64,000 nucleotides of DNA from Gemmatimonas aurantiaca (GCF_037190085.1 NZ_JBBCJO010000011.1:186001-250000), one strand, 5' to 3'; counted from the first letter of the stretch, positions 35,135-44,180 are shown. Translations and numbers: made by a program. The notes: generated by a model from the sequence alone, not told the origin.

Positions 35135-36220
35135 TCAGCAGATACGGGGAAGCTGTTCGCCGATCGGCATGGTGATCACCCGTCGTGCGCCAAGCCCGGT
35201 GCGTGCGACGAGCATACCGGGGTGATCGGCGACGACCTCACCGATGATGGCGGCATCCGCGCCGAGCGCGTGATTGCGCAACGCCGACAGTGCCGCATTG
35301 GCTGCTTCCGCGGGAACGATCGCGAGCAGTTTGCCTTCGTTCGCCACGAAGAGTGGATCGAGACCCAGGATTTCGCAGGCGGCCCGCACCTCGGATCGTA
35401 TCGGCAATACGCGCTCGTCGATCGAGATGCCCACCTGCGCGTCGTCGGCGATTTCGTTGAGTGAGGTGGCGACACCGCCGCGTGTCGGGTCGCGCAGGAC
35501 GTGCACATCCGGAACGGCGTCGAGCAGCGATGCCACGAGCGTGTGCAGGGCCGCCGAGTCGCTCACGATGGCCGTCTCGAACTCGAGCCCTTCACGTTGA
35601 CTCATGATGGCCATGCCATGATCGCCGATGAAGCCGCTGATCAGGACGACGTCACCCACCGCGGCGCGATCCGGAGCGATGTGCACGTCCGGATCGAGCA
35701 GGCCGATGCCGGTGGTGTTGATGTACAGACCGTCGCCGTGTCCCCGCTCCACCACCTTGGTGTCGCCGCAGACGATGGATACGCCGGCCTCGCGTGCCGC
35801 CCGTGCCATGTCGTGCACGATGCGCGCGAGACGGACCATCGGGAGCCCTTCCTCGAGAATGAAGCCGGCGGTGATCGCGATGGGACGGGCGCCACTCATG
35901 GCCAGATCGTTCACCGTCCCATGTACGGCCAGCGATCCGATGGTGCCGCCAGGGAACTCGAGCGGCTGCACCACGAAGGTGTCGGTGGTGCAGGCGATAC
36001 GGTTGCCGGAGAGCGTCAGCACGGTGGAATCGGTGAGCGCACTGGTGTCGCCCGGAGCGAAGGCCGGACGGAAGAGGTGCGTCACCAGCTCCGCCGACAG
36101 TTGTCCTCCGCCGCCATGCCCCATCACGATGGCCGGATAGTCGCGCAGCGGCAGCGGGCAGTTCCATTCGTCCATGGAGATGGTGGCTCGACCATCGTCC
36201 GTCGTGATGGAGAGGGTCAT
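35135..36220 (-). CDS. hypE: Hydrogenase maturation protein HypE
   Basis: A 361-residue AIR-synthase-fold enzyme that dehydrates the carbamoyl group on its C-terminal cysteine to thiocyanate, the source of the cyanide ligands on the NiFe active site. The protein ends in LPRIC, giving the required terminal Cys. It has IVMGHGGGGQLSAELV near the start, GSLAVHGTVNDLAMSGARP and VCGDTKVVERGHGDG. Length is normal. It overlaps hypD by ATGA and is the last intact gene of the minus-strand hydrogenase operon. Confidence 0.96.
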   Translation of the reverse strand: MTLSITTDDGRATISMDEWNCPLPLRDYPAIVMGHGGGGQLSAELVTHLFRPAFAPGDTSALTDSTVLTLSGNRIACTTDTFVVQPLEFPGGTIGSLAVHGTVNDLAMSGARPIAITAGFILEEGLPMVRLARIVHDMARAAREAGVSIVCGDTKVVERGHGDGLYINTTGIGLLDPDVHIAPDRAAVGDVVLISGFIGDHGMAIMSQREGLEFETAIVSDSAALHTLVASLLDAVPDVHVLRDPTRGGVATSLNEIADDAQVGISIDERVLPIRSEVRAACEILGLDPLFVANEGKLLAIVPAEAANAALSALRNHALGADAAIIGEVVADHPGMLVARTGLGARRVITMPIGEQLPRIC

Positions 36221-37332
36221 GGCCGGGACACCACACGCTGGAGTTGCACCGTGTGCCCGTAGTTGAAGTAGGCGGCGCAGGCGCCTTCACTGGAGACCAT
36301 GGTGGCTCCCAGCGGTGTGCGCGGCGTGCAACGTTCACCGAATGCGGAACAGGCGGTGGGTTTGATGGTGCCCTGCAGCACCTCTCCACTTCGGCAGACG
36401 GTCGACTCCTGCGTGCGGATGTCCGACACGGCAAACCGATGCTCGGCGTCGTAGTCGCGATAGGCATCACTCAGACGCCAGCCGCTGGCCGGAATGACCC
36501 CGATGCCCCGCCAGCTCCGATCGCTCACCGTGAACACCTGTTCGAGCAACTCCTGCGCCGTGCGGTTGCCATCGAAGGTGACCACACGCGCATAGGCGTT
36601 CTCGACGGCATGTTCACCGCGTTCGAGTTGCGCGATGGTGCGCCGGATGCCTTCCAGCACATCGAGCGGCTCGAACCCGGTGATCACGATGGGCACGTGG
36701 TGTGTCGAGGCCAGCGTGGGATACTGCCAGAAGCCCATCACGCTGCACACGTGGCCGGCGGCCAGAAAGGCCTGCACCCGATTGGTGGGTGAGCGCATGA
36801 TGGCATCGATGGCCGGTGGCACGAGCACATGCGAGACCAGCATGGAGAAGTTGCGCAGCCCCTCCGTCTTCGCGACATGCACCGCCATCGCGTTCGCCGG
36901 CGCCGTGGTCTCGAAGCCAATGCCGAAGAACACCACCTGGCGATCGGGGTTCTGCCGGGCCAGCGCCACGGCATCGAGCGGCGAATACACGATGCGCACA
37001 TCGCCGCCCTCGCTCTTCACGCGGAAGAGATCACGATCCGATCCGGGCACCCGCAGCATGTCGCCGAACGAACAGAAGATCACGCCCGGCATGGCCGCGA
37101 TCGCCAGGGCCTTGTCGATCACTTCGAGCGGTGTGACACACACCGGGCATCCCGGGCCGTGAATCAGTTCCACCTCCGGCGGCAGCAACTGATCGATGCC
37201 GTTGCGCATGATGCTGTGCGTCTGTCCCCCGCACACTTCCATGATGGCCCAGGGGCGCGTGGTGAGCTGCCGGATCTCGGCGGCCATTCGCTGCGCGATC
37301 TCCCCATCGCGGAATTCGGTGAGGTATTTCAT
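36217..37332 (-). CDS. hypD: Hydrogenase maturation protein HypD
   Basis: A 371-residue [4Fe-4S] scaffold that, with HypC, assembles the Fe(CN)2CO unit. Conserved blocks are IMEVCGGQTHSIMRNGID (active Cys), LIHGPGCPVCVTP with its CxxC, GFETTAPANAMAV, and a C-terminal cluster-binding region with Cys in ESTVCRSGEV, KPTACSAFGERCTP and EGACAAYFNYG. It is coupled by ATGA overlaps to hypC upstream and hypE downstream. Confidence 0.97.
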   Translation of the reverse strand: MKYLTEFRDGEIAQRMAAEIRQLTTRPWAIMEVCGGQTHSIMRNGIDQLLPPEVELIHGPGCPVCVTPLEVIDKALAIAAMPGVIFCSFGDMLRVPGSDRDLFRVKSEGGDVRIVYSPLDAVALARQNPDRQVVFFGIGFETTAPANAMAVHVAKTEGLRNFSMLVSHVLVPPAIDAIMRSPTNRVQAFLAAGHVCSVMGFWQYPTLASTHHVPIVITGFEPLDVLEGIRRTIAQLERGEHAVENAYARVVTFDGNRTAQELLEQVFTVSDRSWRGIGVIPASGWRLSDAYRDYDAEHRFAVSDIRTQESTVCRSGEVLQGTIKPTACSAFGERCTPRTPLGATMVSSEGACAAYFNYGHTVQLQRVVSRP

Positions 37333-37622
37333 GACGGGAGCGGGCAGGGTGGTGGGGGCGCGTAGGCTTCATCGGCCACTTCTCCGAGTTCTTCCTCCAG
37401 GATTCCCAGTTCGCGGAAATGGCGCAGGGTTTCCTGGGCCGACGTTTCGTCGATCAGACTGATGGCGAAGCCCACGTGCACGATGGCGTACTGCCCGACG
37501 ACGGCATCGGGGAGATAGGCGAGACAGACATTCTTCGTGATGCCGCCAAAATCCAGTCTGGCCATCCGCACGGGGCCATCGTCGAAGATTTCACTGATCC
37601 GACCGGGAACGGCGAGGCACAT
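37329..37622 (-). CDS. hypC: Hydrogenase maturation chaperone HypC
   Basis: A 97-residue HypC/HupF chaperone. The essential N-terminal Cys is in MCLAVPGRISEI, and the small beta-barrel core follows (RMARLDFGGITKNVCLAYLP, GQYAIVHVGFAI). It carries iron with HypD to the large-subunit precursor. The start at 37622 follows a GGAGG ribosome-binding site seven bases upstream. A Pro-rich tail (APPPPCPLPS) extends the usual C terminus. Confidence 0.95.
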   Translation of the reverse strand: MCLAVPGRISEIFDDGPVRMARLDFGGITKNVCLAYLPDAVVGQYAIVHVGFAISLIDETSAQETLRHFRELGILEEELGEVADEAYAPPPPCPLPS

Positions 37623-37624
37623 CG

Positions 37625-38782
37625 TCAGACCTCCGCTCGAGAGGTGGTGGGGGCGGTCCCGAGGGACCAGAACATCACGCGATTGTTGCCGCTGTCGGCG
37701 ATCGCGAGCCGGTCCCGATTCAGCCAGAGACCGTAGGGCCAGCAGAGTGTGTCGTCGGTGACGGCCGTCCATCGATTCTCGCCGGCGGCGTCGAAATCGG
37801 ACTGGCCGAGGACTTCGTCAGCGGGGCGTTGCACACCGGCGCGCGGCATGGTGTGCCAGCGCAGTACACGATTGTTGGCGGTATCGGCCACCACGAGCAT
37901 GTCGCGCTGTGCGGCGACCGCGTAGGGAAAGCGCAGGCGATGGGCTCCCTGCGGACGGTGCGGGAGTTCTTCGTTGCGCTCGAAGTCCTGTTGCCCCAGG
38001 ACGAGATCGGCGGGCCGGTCACGATCCGGCACCGGCGTCCAGCCCAGGATCCGATGGTTGCCCGCGTCCGCCACGAACAACGTGCGGGCGTCACCGCTGA
38101 TGGCGTGGGGCCAGCGGAACGAACAGGCCGATGGCGGACCACCGCGGTTCTCGTCTGCCCGTGATGGGTCGTCCTGACCGAGAACGATCTGGGCATGATC
38201 ACCGGGCTCCGGGATGTACGGCCATCCCAGCACGCGGCGATTTCCCGTATCGGCGATCCAGAACCATCCCCCGGCGATGCCGAGGCCATAGGGCCAGTAG
38301 AGCGTATTGCCATCGATGCTCCCACCGGCATTGGGCATCGCGTCGGCGAGTGTCGGTTGACCGATGGCGTAGGAAGGCGGGGTATCGCTGTGGGTCGGGA
38401 TCGCGTTCCAGACGAGGATGCGGTGATGCCAGGCGTCGGCCACCAGCAGACGATCCTGATACACCAGCACACCGGTGGGGAGATGCAATCCGTTTTCGCA
38501 TCCACGGCCACCCGCGGCGGGACCTTCCGACTCGAAGTCCGGTTGGCCCAGCACCACATCGGCGTCGGCGCCATCGACGGTGGGATGGGCGTGCCAGATG
38601 AGCACCCGGTGGTTGCCGGAATCGGCAACGATGACGCGATGGTCATCGAACCACACGCCGCGAGGCGCATAGAGCTGACCGGCGGTGGGTTGCGCCGATG
38701 GCAGCGCGAGACCAAATGGAGATGCCGCGCCCAGTCGGCGTATCGGCACCGACATCGCCGCCGTGCGGTGTATCGCGGTCAT
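37625..38782 (-). CDS. NHL-repeat beta-propeller protein of the hydrogenase locus
   Basis: A 385-residue protein built of six or so NHL blades: repeated units of the form VADSGNHRVLIW, VADAWHHRILVWN, IADTGNRRVLGWP, VADAGNHRILGWT, VADTANNRVLRWH and IADSGNNRVMFWS, each followed by a VLGQ.DF strand. No signal peptide is present. NHL proteins are regular members of group 1h and 2a hydrogenase operons; their role is not settled and may be in assembly or electron transfer. The start at 38782 overlaps the Rieske/NifU gene stop (ATGA), and it ends two bases before hypC. Confidence 0.88.
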   Translation of the reverse strand: MTAIHRTAAMSVPIRRLGAASPFGLALPSAQPTAGQLYAPRGVWFDDHRVIVADSGNHRVLIWHAHPTVDGADADVVLGQPDFESEGPAAGGRGCENGLHLPTGVLVYQDRLLVADAWHHRILVWNAIPTHSDTPPSYAIGQPTLADAMPNAGGSIDGNTLYWPYGLGIAGGWFWIADTGNRRVLGWPYIPEPGDHAQIVLGQDDPSRADENRGGPPSACSFRWPHAISGDARTLFVADAGNHRILGWTPVPDRDRPADLVLGQQDFERNEELPHRPQGAHRLRFPYAVAAQRDMLVVADTANNRVLRWHTMPRAGVQRPADEVLGQSDFDAAGENRWTAVTDDTLCWPYGLWLNRDRLAIADSGNNRVMFWSLGTAPTTSRAEV

Positions 38783-39666
38783 GTCGGCCGCAGTTGTACG
38801 CGGCCGCTGTCGACGCGTACCGGCAGAGCTTCGAGCTGGGCCTCGGGTGCCGACAGACATTCGCCGGTGGTGCAGTCGAAACAGAACCCATGCCACGGAC
38901 ACGTGATGGTGCGGGCTTCCCGGTCCACGAGACCACCGTCGATGGGCAGTCCCATGTGCGCGCACTCGTTCCAGTATGCGGTGAGTGAATCATCCAGGCG
39001 CAGAATCACGATGCTGCGTCCGCCGTCGAGTTCATGGCGATAGGGTCGGGCCTCGTGAACCTGTTCCAGCAGCGGCCCATCGATCCAGCCATCACCGCGC
39101 GGCGCCCGCGTGAGTGTGACGAGCGGGGCAGCTTCATCCGGTTCATTGGGTACCACTTCGATGGCGGTGATCTCGGGCACCTGTTCACGCAGCGCCTCCT
39201 CCACGCCGTTGCGCAACGTGACCGACGACATGCTGCAACCGTTGCAGGCACCGGACAGCCGGAGATAGACCGTGTTCCCCGACACGTCCACCAGCGTGAC
39301 GTCACCACCGTGCGATTGTGTGTACGGACGGAGATTCTCCACGACACGCGCCACGCGGGTGCGCACATCGGCCTTCACGATGCCATGCAGGGCGAGCAGC
39401 GCGTAGACGCCCGGATCGTCGACCAGTTCGAACAGCAGCTCCTTGCCGCGCGGATCCTGCTTGAGGGCGCGCACGATCGTGGTGAGACCGGCCTTGTGAA
39501 AGGCTTCGAGCGCGTCCTTGAGGGCCAGGGCGCGGGTCCGGTGATCGATGGGCATGCCGCGGACGTCGTCGAGGGTCCGCTGCACATCGGCCGCGAGCAT
39601 CTCGAGAGAGGGGGCGGCATCGGTCGGGACCGGTGCGGACGAGGGGAGCGGAGCGGTTGCCGTCAT
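38779..39666 (-). CDS. hucE: Rieske/NifU-domain electron-transfer protein (HucE-like)
   Basis: A 295-residue fusion. An N-terminal helical part (residues 1-100) leads to a NifU C-terminal-type Fe-S domain with Cys141 and Cys144 in GACNGCSMSS, then a Rieske [2Fe-2S] domain with ligands Cys235/His237 (CAHMGLPIDGG) and Cys256/His259 (CPWHGFCFD). This arrangement matches HucE, encoded with the mycobacterial group 2a hydrogenase and proposed to carry electrons from it. There is no signal peptide, so it acts on the cytoplasmic face. It is coupled by ATGA to the NHL gene. Confidence 0.9.
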   Translation of the reverse strand: MTATAPLPSSAPVPTDAAPSLEMLAADVQRTLDDVRGMPIDHRTRALALKDALEAFHKAGLTTIVRALKQDPRGKELLFELVDDPGVYALLALHGIVKADVRTRVARVVENLRPYTQSHGGDVTLVDVSGNTVYLRLSGACNGCSMSSVTLRNGVEEALREQVPEITAIEVVPNEPDEAAPLVTLTRAPRGDGWIDGPLLEQVHEARPYRHELDGGRSIVILRLDDSLTAYWNECAHMGLPIDGGLVDREARTITCPWHGFCFDCTTGECLSAPEAQLEALPVRVDSGRVQLRPT

Positions 39667-39675
39667 GAGCGCACC

Positions 39676-40065
39676 TCAGTCCGTGACCTGGAAGGCGAGG
39701 CGCTGTTCGAGCGCCTCTTCGGTCTTGGCCGCGAGCATGATGGCGAAGCTCCGGCGTGCCATGCGCTGCAGCCAGTCGCCAACGGTCCCTGCCTCGGCGG
39801 ACATGGCGGTGACATCCGCAGCCGAGAGCGGACGGCGCGAGAGTGCCTGCAGCACGAACGCCGACCCGGCGGGATTGTCGAGAAGGAAGTCGGCGAACAG
39901 CGCACCGATGAATTCGTCCACCCATATGCCCTCGGCATTCGGATCGAGGCGCAACCGGGTGAGCGCCGGCACCGGACCGCCGCAGCGATGCTCCACACGC
40001 TCCACGAAGCGCTCGATGGCGGTGTTGAGGAAGAAGTCGAACTGCTGTCTCGCGTGCGCTTCCAT
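39676..40065 (-). CDS. Conserved hydrogenase-locus protein of unknown function (129 aa)
   Basis: A 129-residue soluble, mainly helical protein with no motif I recognise. The first half has FDFFLNTAIERFVERVEHRC and WVDEFIGALFADFLL; the second half ARRSFAIMLAAKTEEALEQR. It starts in a TGATG overlap with the TPR gene and ends nine bases before the Rieske/NifU gene, so it belongs to the operon and is probably a hydrogenase accessory protein. No cofactor-binding Cys pattern is seen (single Cys28). Confidence 0.75.
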   Translation of the reverse strand: MEAHARQQFDFFLNTAIERFVERVEHRCGGPVPALTRLRLDPNAEGIWVDEFIGALFADFLLDNPAGSAFVLQALSRRPLSAADVTAMSAEAGTVGDWLQRMARRSFAIMLAAKTEEALEQRLAFQVTD

Positions 40066-41321
40066 CAGACGATTCCCGATGTGGACAGCTGTTGGTTGAT
40101 CATCTCGAGTTGTTCGAGAAGCCGTTGGGCCGCATCGGCCTCATCGTGCCAGTGCAGCAGCTTGTGTGCTTCGGTGAGCTTTTCCACCGCCGGCGCAAAA
40201 ATTCCCAGGTGGGCGAGTGCATTGCCCTGATTGGCCAGAATGCGTGCATACCCGACCGGGTCCATCGCCCGGGGCCGTACCGTGAGCAACTCCTCGTACG
40301 CTTCCACCGCCTGCATCAGGTTCTCCTGCTGGTGCGCGGACGGCATGTACTGCATGGCATTTGCCATGTTGAGCATGGTGCTGGTCCATTCTTCGGGGTG
40401 CGTTTCCCGGTCGTAGACGGTGAGCGCTTCGCGGAAAGCCTGCACGGCCACGGCGAGACGCAGCTTGTCACCGGCTTCGGACATCGGCATGGCCACGTAG
40501 GCGATGCCGAGGTTGGCCTGGATGCGCGCCCAGAGCAGCGGATGTGATTCACGATCGATGCCACACCTGAGGGCGCGCTGATAGAGCTGCGTGGCTTCCA
40601 CGAGCCGATGCCGGTGCGACTCGGCGATCTGATGCACCACCAGCGCATGCCCGCACAGCAGTTCCGCGAGCAGTCCGGGGAGCGGTGTGTCTCCGGCGAG
40701 TGCAATGGCGTCCATCCATCGCGATTCGGCATCTCCGGGCGCGGTGTCGAGGCCGGCCCGTTGTGCGACGATCTGCGCGGCGAGAAGTGGCGAGACCGTG
40801 CGCGCGGCTGCGGCACCGGCTTCGAGCTCGGTGGCGGCGGTCGCAAAATCGCCGCGCTCGAGGAAGTGGCTCGCATTCACCAGTCGCGCATATCCCGCGA
40901 GTTCTCCGTCGAGCCCCGCCTCGAATCCGGGCGATTGGTGTTCGGGGTATTCGTCGCCCATCACGAACGCGGCCATGCGCACGAGTGCCCGCACGATGGG
41001 ATCGTCATCGGCCAGGGCACGCCGTCGATCGTGTTCCTCGCCGGAGAGCACATACCGGTTGTAGGCCGCGATGGCGTCGTCGGCCTGATGGGCTGCCTGA
41101 CTGGCATCGGTCAGCAAACGCATCGCCGTGTCACGGTCCCCGCCGATCGCTGCCTCGTAGAAGCGCCAGGCGTCGGGCCACTCCGAGGGAATCGCGCCAC
41201 GCAGCAGGGCTGCCAGGGCCGTGCCGGCGAGTGCCTCCTGTGTGGAGGATGCGCTCATGGGAGGAAGCAGCAGCAATCCGGTGGGATAGGGAAAGATGCC
41301 GATCGGCTGCGGACGGATCAT
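40065..41321 (-). CDS. TPR-repeat protein of the hydrogenase locus
   Basis: A 418-residue helical repeat protein. TPR-like pairs are clear in the C-terminal half: ATQLYQRALRCGIDRESHPL, AVQAFREALTVYDRETHPEE, AVEAYEELLTVRPRAMDPVG and AVEKLTEAHKLLHWHDEA. TPR proteins are usual in group 2a and 1h operons and probably act as assembly scaffolds. The start is uncertain: the ATG at 41321 gives 418 residues and the ATG at 41258 gives 397 (MSASSTQEALAG); neither has a good ribosome-binding site. Confidence 0.82.
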   Translation of the reverse strand: MIRPQPIGIFPYPTGLLLLPPMSASSTQEALAGTALAALLRGAIPSEWPDAWRFYEAAIGGDRDTAMRLLTDASQAAHQADDAIAAYNRYVLSGEEHDRRRALADDDPIVRALVRMAAFVMGDEYPEHQSPGFEAGLDGELAGYARLVNASHFLERGDFATAATELEAGAAAARTVSPLLAAQIVAQRAGLDTAPGDAESRWMDAIALAGDTPLPGLLAELLCGHALVVHQIAESHRHRLVEATQLYQRALRCGIDRESHPLLWARIQANLGIAYVAMPMSEAGDKLRLAVAVQAFREALTVYDRETHPEEWTSTMLNMANAMQYMPSAHQQENLMQAVEAYEELLTVRPRAMDPVGYARILANQGNALAHLGIFAPAVEKLTEAHKLLHWHDEADAAQRLLEQLEMINQQLSTSGIV

Positions 41322-41378
41322 GAGGCGGGAAGGAGAAGAAAGGCGGGAAGAGACCGTGCGGGAAAGCGGAACCGATCG

Positions 41379-41417
41379 GTGTCGCGTGTTCGTGTCGCGT
41401 GTTGGTGTCGCGTGTTT
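41379..41417. repeat. Three tandem copies of a 13-bp unit
   Basis: The unit GTGTCGCGTGTT plus one base occurs three times in a row between the TPR gene and the 84-residue protein gene; the last copy touches that gene's stop codon. Read on the transcript strand it is AACACGCGACAC. It may be a slippage repeat or a regulatory site in this 95-base gap. Confidence 0.85.
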
Positions 41418-41671
41418 CAGAAGCCCAGCGGAGGGTGGGGCAGCTCACGATTGGCGCCACGTTCGACGAACCGGGCGATCGTCATCGCTTCGGCATGTGA
41501 GGCGTAGTCCCCCAGTCGATGCGTGACGACATAGTCATCGTGGTCGGGAATGCGGACCACATCGAGGTGGAGCACCCATCGCCCGCGCTCGGCTTCCACG
41601 CGCGTGCGCACGGTGAGGACGGGACTGTCGGACCACGCTCCGCGGTGCAGCCGATCGACATCGTCGCTCAT
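41417..41671 (-). CDS. Small conserved hydrogenase-locus protein (84 aa)
   Basis: An 84-residue acidic protein, MSDDVDRLHRGAW..., with a strand-rich middle (VLHLDVVRIPDHDDYVVTHR) and a helix (SHAEAMTIARFVERGA). Its ATG overlaps the stop of the maturation protease gene by four bases, the same coupling seen at true gene joints in this operon, which is my main reason for calling it. It has no cofactor motif and no signal peptide. It could be a small scaffold or assembly factor for the hydrogenase; function is unknown. Confidence 0.7.
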   Translation of the reverse strand: MSDDVDRLHRGAWSDSPVLTVRTRVEAERGRWVLHLDVVRIPDHDDYVVTHRLGDYASHAEAMTIARFVERGANRELPHPPLGF

Positions 41672-42498
41672 GACGCCGCCGCTCGCGGCGCCGCTGTCCC
41701 GGGCGTCGGTGTCCCTGACGCGGGCGCTGTCTGCGGCGCGGCTCGCAGGGCGACCCGCAGCGCTCCGCGATCGGCATCCCAGAAGGCCGGGAGTTCGCCG
41801 CATGGCCACTGATCGTGGAGGACTTCCCTGACGAGGACGCTGCGATCGCCCGCCGGATTGCGCTGTTTGAGCAGCAATCCGCCCCCGCCGGGACCGCGGG
41901 TCGGCAACAGCCAGAGTTCGGCGCCCTGCGGCATGGCCAGCAGCGTATCCCCGGGGAAGTAGCGCTGCGCGGTTTGTGCCGAAAGCACCAGATAGCCACC
42001 GTCGTTGAGTTGCACCGTGACCCGGTTCAGTTCGGCTTCGACCTCTTTCATGAGGAGATCGGCCACCTTGAACATGGCGGCCTCCACGGAGGGCGAGAGC
42101 GGTGCGCCCGGTTCGAACTGTTCCGCTTCGATGAGCCATACGTCGATACGCGGTGGGTACTCGTCCTTGAGCGCCCAGCGTGCGAAGGCCAGCGCATGAT
42201 CCCAGCGGAACGCATGCAGATTCACGCCGGCGAGTGGCGGGGTTTCGGCGTCCCTGCCGTCCAGGCGGAAGATCGCACCGGGCTCGGAACCGCTGCGGCA
42301 GGCGTCGACGATGATCACGTGGGGCACACCGCGCATCTGGAACCCCACGTCCATGCCGCCCGTGCCGCCGTCGGCACAACGCACGGCGTGCGGCACCCCT
42401 CTGTCCCAGAGGTGCCGCACGAGAACCGGACCCACCGCATCGTCGCCGCGCAGCAGATTGCCGCACCCGACGATCAGGACCCGTGTCGGGTCGTTCAT
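41668..42498 (-). CDS. hupD: Hydrogenase maturation protease with extra C-terminal domain
   Basis: A 276-residue protein. Residues 1-160 are a HupD/HyaD/HycI-type endopeptidase that clips the large-subunit C terminus after nickel insertion: GCGNLLRGDDAVG with an acidic nickel ligand at Asp20, IVDACRSGSEPG with Asp65, and a His in FRWDHALAFARW. The usual protease ends there, but about 100 residues follow (QLNDGGYLVLSAQTAQRYFP, GAELWLLPTRGPGGGGLLLK, WDADRGALRVAL) that look like a small beta-rich domain I do not recognise. It starts seven bases after the large-subunit gene. Confidence 0.88.
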   Translation of the reverse strand: MNDPTRVLIVGCGNLLRGDDAVGPVLVRHLWDRGVPHAVRCADGGTGGMDVGFQMRGVPHVIIVDACRSGSEPGAIFRLDGRDAETPPLAGVNLHAFRWDHALAFARWALKDEYPPRIDVWLIEAEQFEPGAPLSPSVEAAMFKVADLLMKEVEAELNRVTVQLNDGGYLVLSAQTAQRYFPGDTLLAMPQGAELWLLPTRGPGGGGLLLKQRNPAGDRSVLVREVLHDQWPCGELPAFWDADRGALRVALRAAPQTAPASGTPTPGTAAPRAAAS

Positions 42499-42505
42499 CG
42501 GTCCA

Positions 42506-44131
42506 TCAACCCATCTCACCGATGCGGAAGCGGGAGAGCTCCCTGCCCGTCTTTTCATCGTAGGCATGCACGGTGCACACGAGGCAGGAATCGTAGGAGC
42601 GGGCCACGTGTCCCATCTCGATCGGATCGGTGGGGTCGTGGATCTCGGCGCCGATGAAGGACTGCTCCATGGGGCCGTGGCGGCCCAGGCGATCGCGCGG
42701 ACCGATGTTCCACGCGGTCGGTGTGACCACCTGGTAGTTCTCGATCTTGCCATCGCTCAGCACGATCCAGTCGGACAGCGAGCCACGCGCCGCTTCGGTG
42801 GAACCGAATCCACGCCCGCTCTCGAGTTCGACCGGCTTGTTGTAGAAACGATCGTGCAGATCGATCTGATCGAGCCACCGGCGAACGTTCCGGAAATACT
42901 TGGGCGCCTCGTGCATGCGTGCCATGACCCGCACCAGCACACTCGGGCCGACCGTGCGGACGGCATCGAGAATGAACGGATCGTATTCCTGATGCGCCGC
43001 CGCGCCTTCACGACCCGCGATGACCTGACGGGCCAACGGGCCGACCTCGAGGGGCACGGCGCCTTTGCCCGGCACATCGTAACGCGGCGACTTGGCCCAG
43101 GAATACTTGCCCTGCTTGTGTCCTTCCAGCGGATCGATGGGATCGGTCTCGCCCTGCCACGGATGCAGCGACTTGTCTCCACGATAGAACGAGTGTGCCG
43201 TATCCTCACGCACGTTCAGATGATCGAAATCGTGGAACCCCGAACCGTCGTAGATGCCGGCCCGGCTCATGAGCGCGGCGTTGCGTCCTTCCACGGTGGG
43301 ATGTTCGTAGAGCACCGGATCGAAGAAGGTGCCGGTGGCGAGAAACGCACCGACGCCCTGACCGAACTTGTCGAGACCGGCGCGCAAGGCGAATCGGATG
43401 AAGAGACCACAATCGGAGTTGCGCTGCGATTCGTTCTCCTCGGCCCAGGCCAGCATGTCGTTCCAGCTCCTGATTTCCAGCCAGCGCTCGATGGAGCAGC
43501 CGAGCCACTGCTTCTCGAGCCACTCGCGCTTCCACATGTCGAGGATGGCAATGGAGCGCGTGACATCGGACAGCGACGGCGCGCACATCACACCGCCGGG
43601 AATCATGAAGCTCGAGTGCGGCCATTGCCCACCGAAGATCGCGTACACCTCCACCGGCTTGGCCGACAGGGTCACCCCCGGCTCGAAACTGGTCCCCACG
43701 AACGGCGCGAAGCGGCGGACCACTTCGTCGTATTCGGGGAGGTGAGCGTACTTTCTGTTGGTGAGATCGACCGCGAAGAGTGCGTAGAACCATCGCGGGA
43801 TGGACAGCAGCGTCTCGCAGGCCTGCGCGATGTTGCGCACGAGCGTGGCATTGTGCGGCATGTGCGTCTTCCATGCCGTGTCGAGCGCATACGACGCCTT
43901 GTACAGGTGCGAACCGCCGCAGATGCCGCAGATGCGCGGCGTGACGATGAGACCGGCCTGCGGATCCTTGCCACGCAGGATGATCTCGAACCCGCGGAAC
44001 ATGCTCGCCTCGGTCCAGGCATCGGTGACGACACCGTCCCGTATCGTCACGCGCAGATCGAGATCGCCCTCGACGCGCCCGAGGGGGCTGATGCGCAGAT
44101 CGGAGGGCATGGGCTGGGTGGCCGTGGCCAT
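42506..44131 (-). CDS. hucL: [NiFe]-hydrogenase large subunit, group 2a (Huc)-like
   Basis: The 541-residue catalytic subunit carries the NiFe(CN)2CO centre that oxidises hydrogen. The N-terminal ligand motif is RICGICGGSH (Cys68, Cys71). The C-terminal pair is in DSCLVCTVH (Cys516, Cys519), with Ser in place of the usual Pro. After that His, 19 residues (AYDEKTGRELSRFRIGEMG) form the extension removed by the maturation protease. No Tat signal exists here or on the small subunit, so the enzyme faces the cytoplasm. Sequence style (ISPLGRVEGDLDL, FGGQWPHSSFMIPGGVMC) and gene neighbours fit group 2a, the high-affinity hydrogen-oxidising type. Confidence 0.95.
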   Translation of the reverse strand: MATATQPMPSDLRISPLGRVEGDLDLRVTIRDGVVTDAWTEASMFRGFEIILRGKDPQAGLIVTPRICGICGGSHLYKASYALDTAWKTHMPHNATLVRNIAQACETLLSIPRWFYALFAVDLTNRKYAHLPEYDEVVRRFAPFVGTSFEPGVTLSAKPVEVYAIFGGQWPHSSFMIPGGVMCAPSLSDVTRSIAILDMWKREWLEKQWLGCSIERWLEIRSWNDMLAWAEENESQRNSDCGLFIRFALRAGLDKFGQGVGAFLATGTFFDPVLYEHPTVEGRNAALMSRAGIYDGSGFHDFDHLNVREDTAHSFYRGDKSLHPWQGETDPIDPLEGHKQGKYSWAKSPRYDVPGKGAVPLEVGPLARQVIAGREGAAAHQEYDPFILDAVRTVGPSVLVRVMARMHEAPKYFRNVRRWLDQIDLHDRFYNKPVELESGRGFGSTEAARGSLSDWIVLSDGKIENYQVVTPTAWNIGPRDRLGRHGPMEQSFIGAEIHDPTDPIEMGHVARSYDSCLVCTVHAYDEKTGRELSRFRIGEMG

Positions 44132-44180
44132 GGCTATTGTGCTCGGGAAAGGGAAAGGTGAGGGGAAACCGCGCCGTGGC

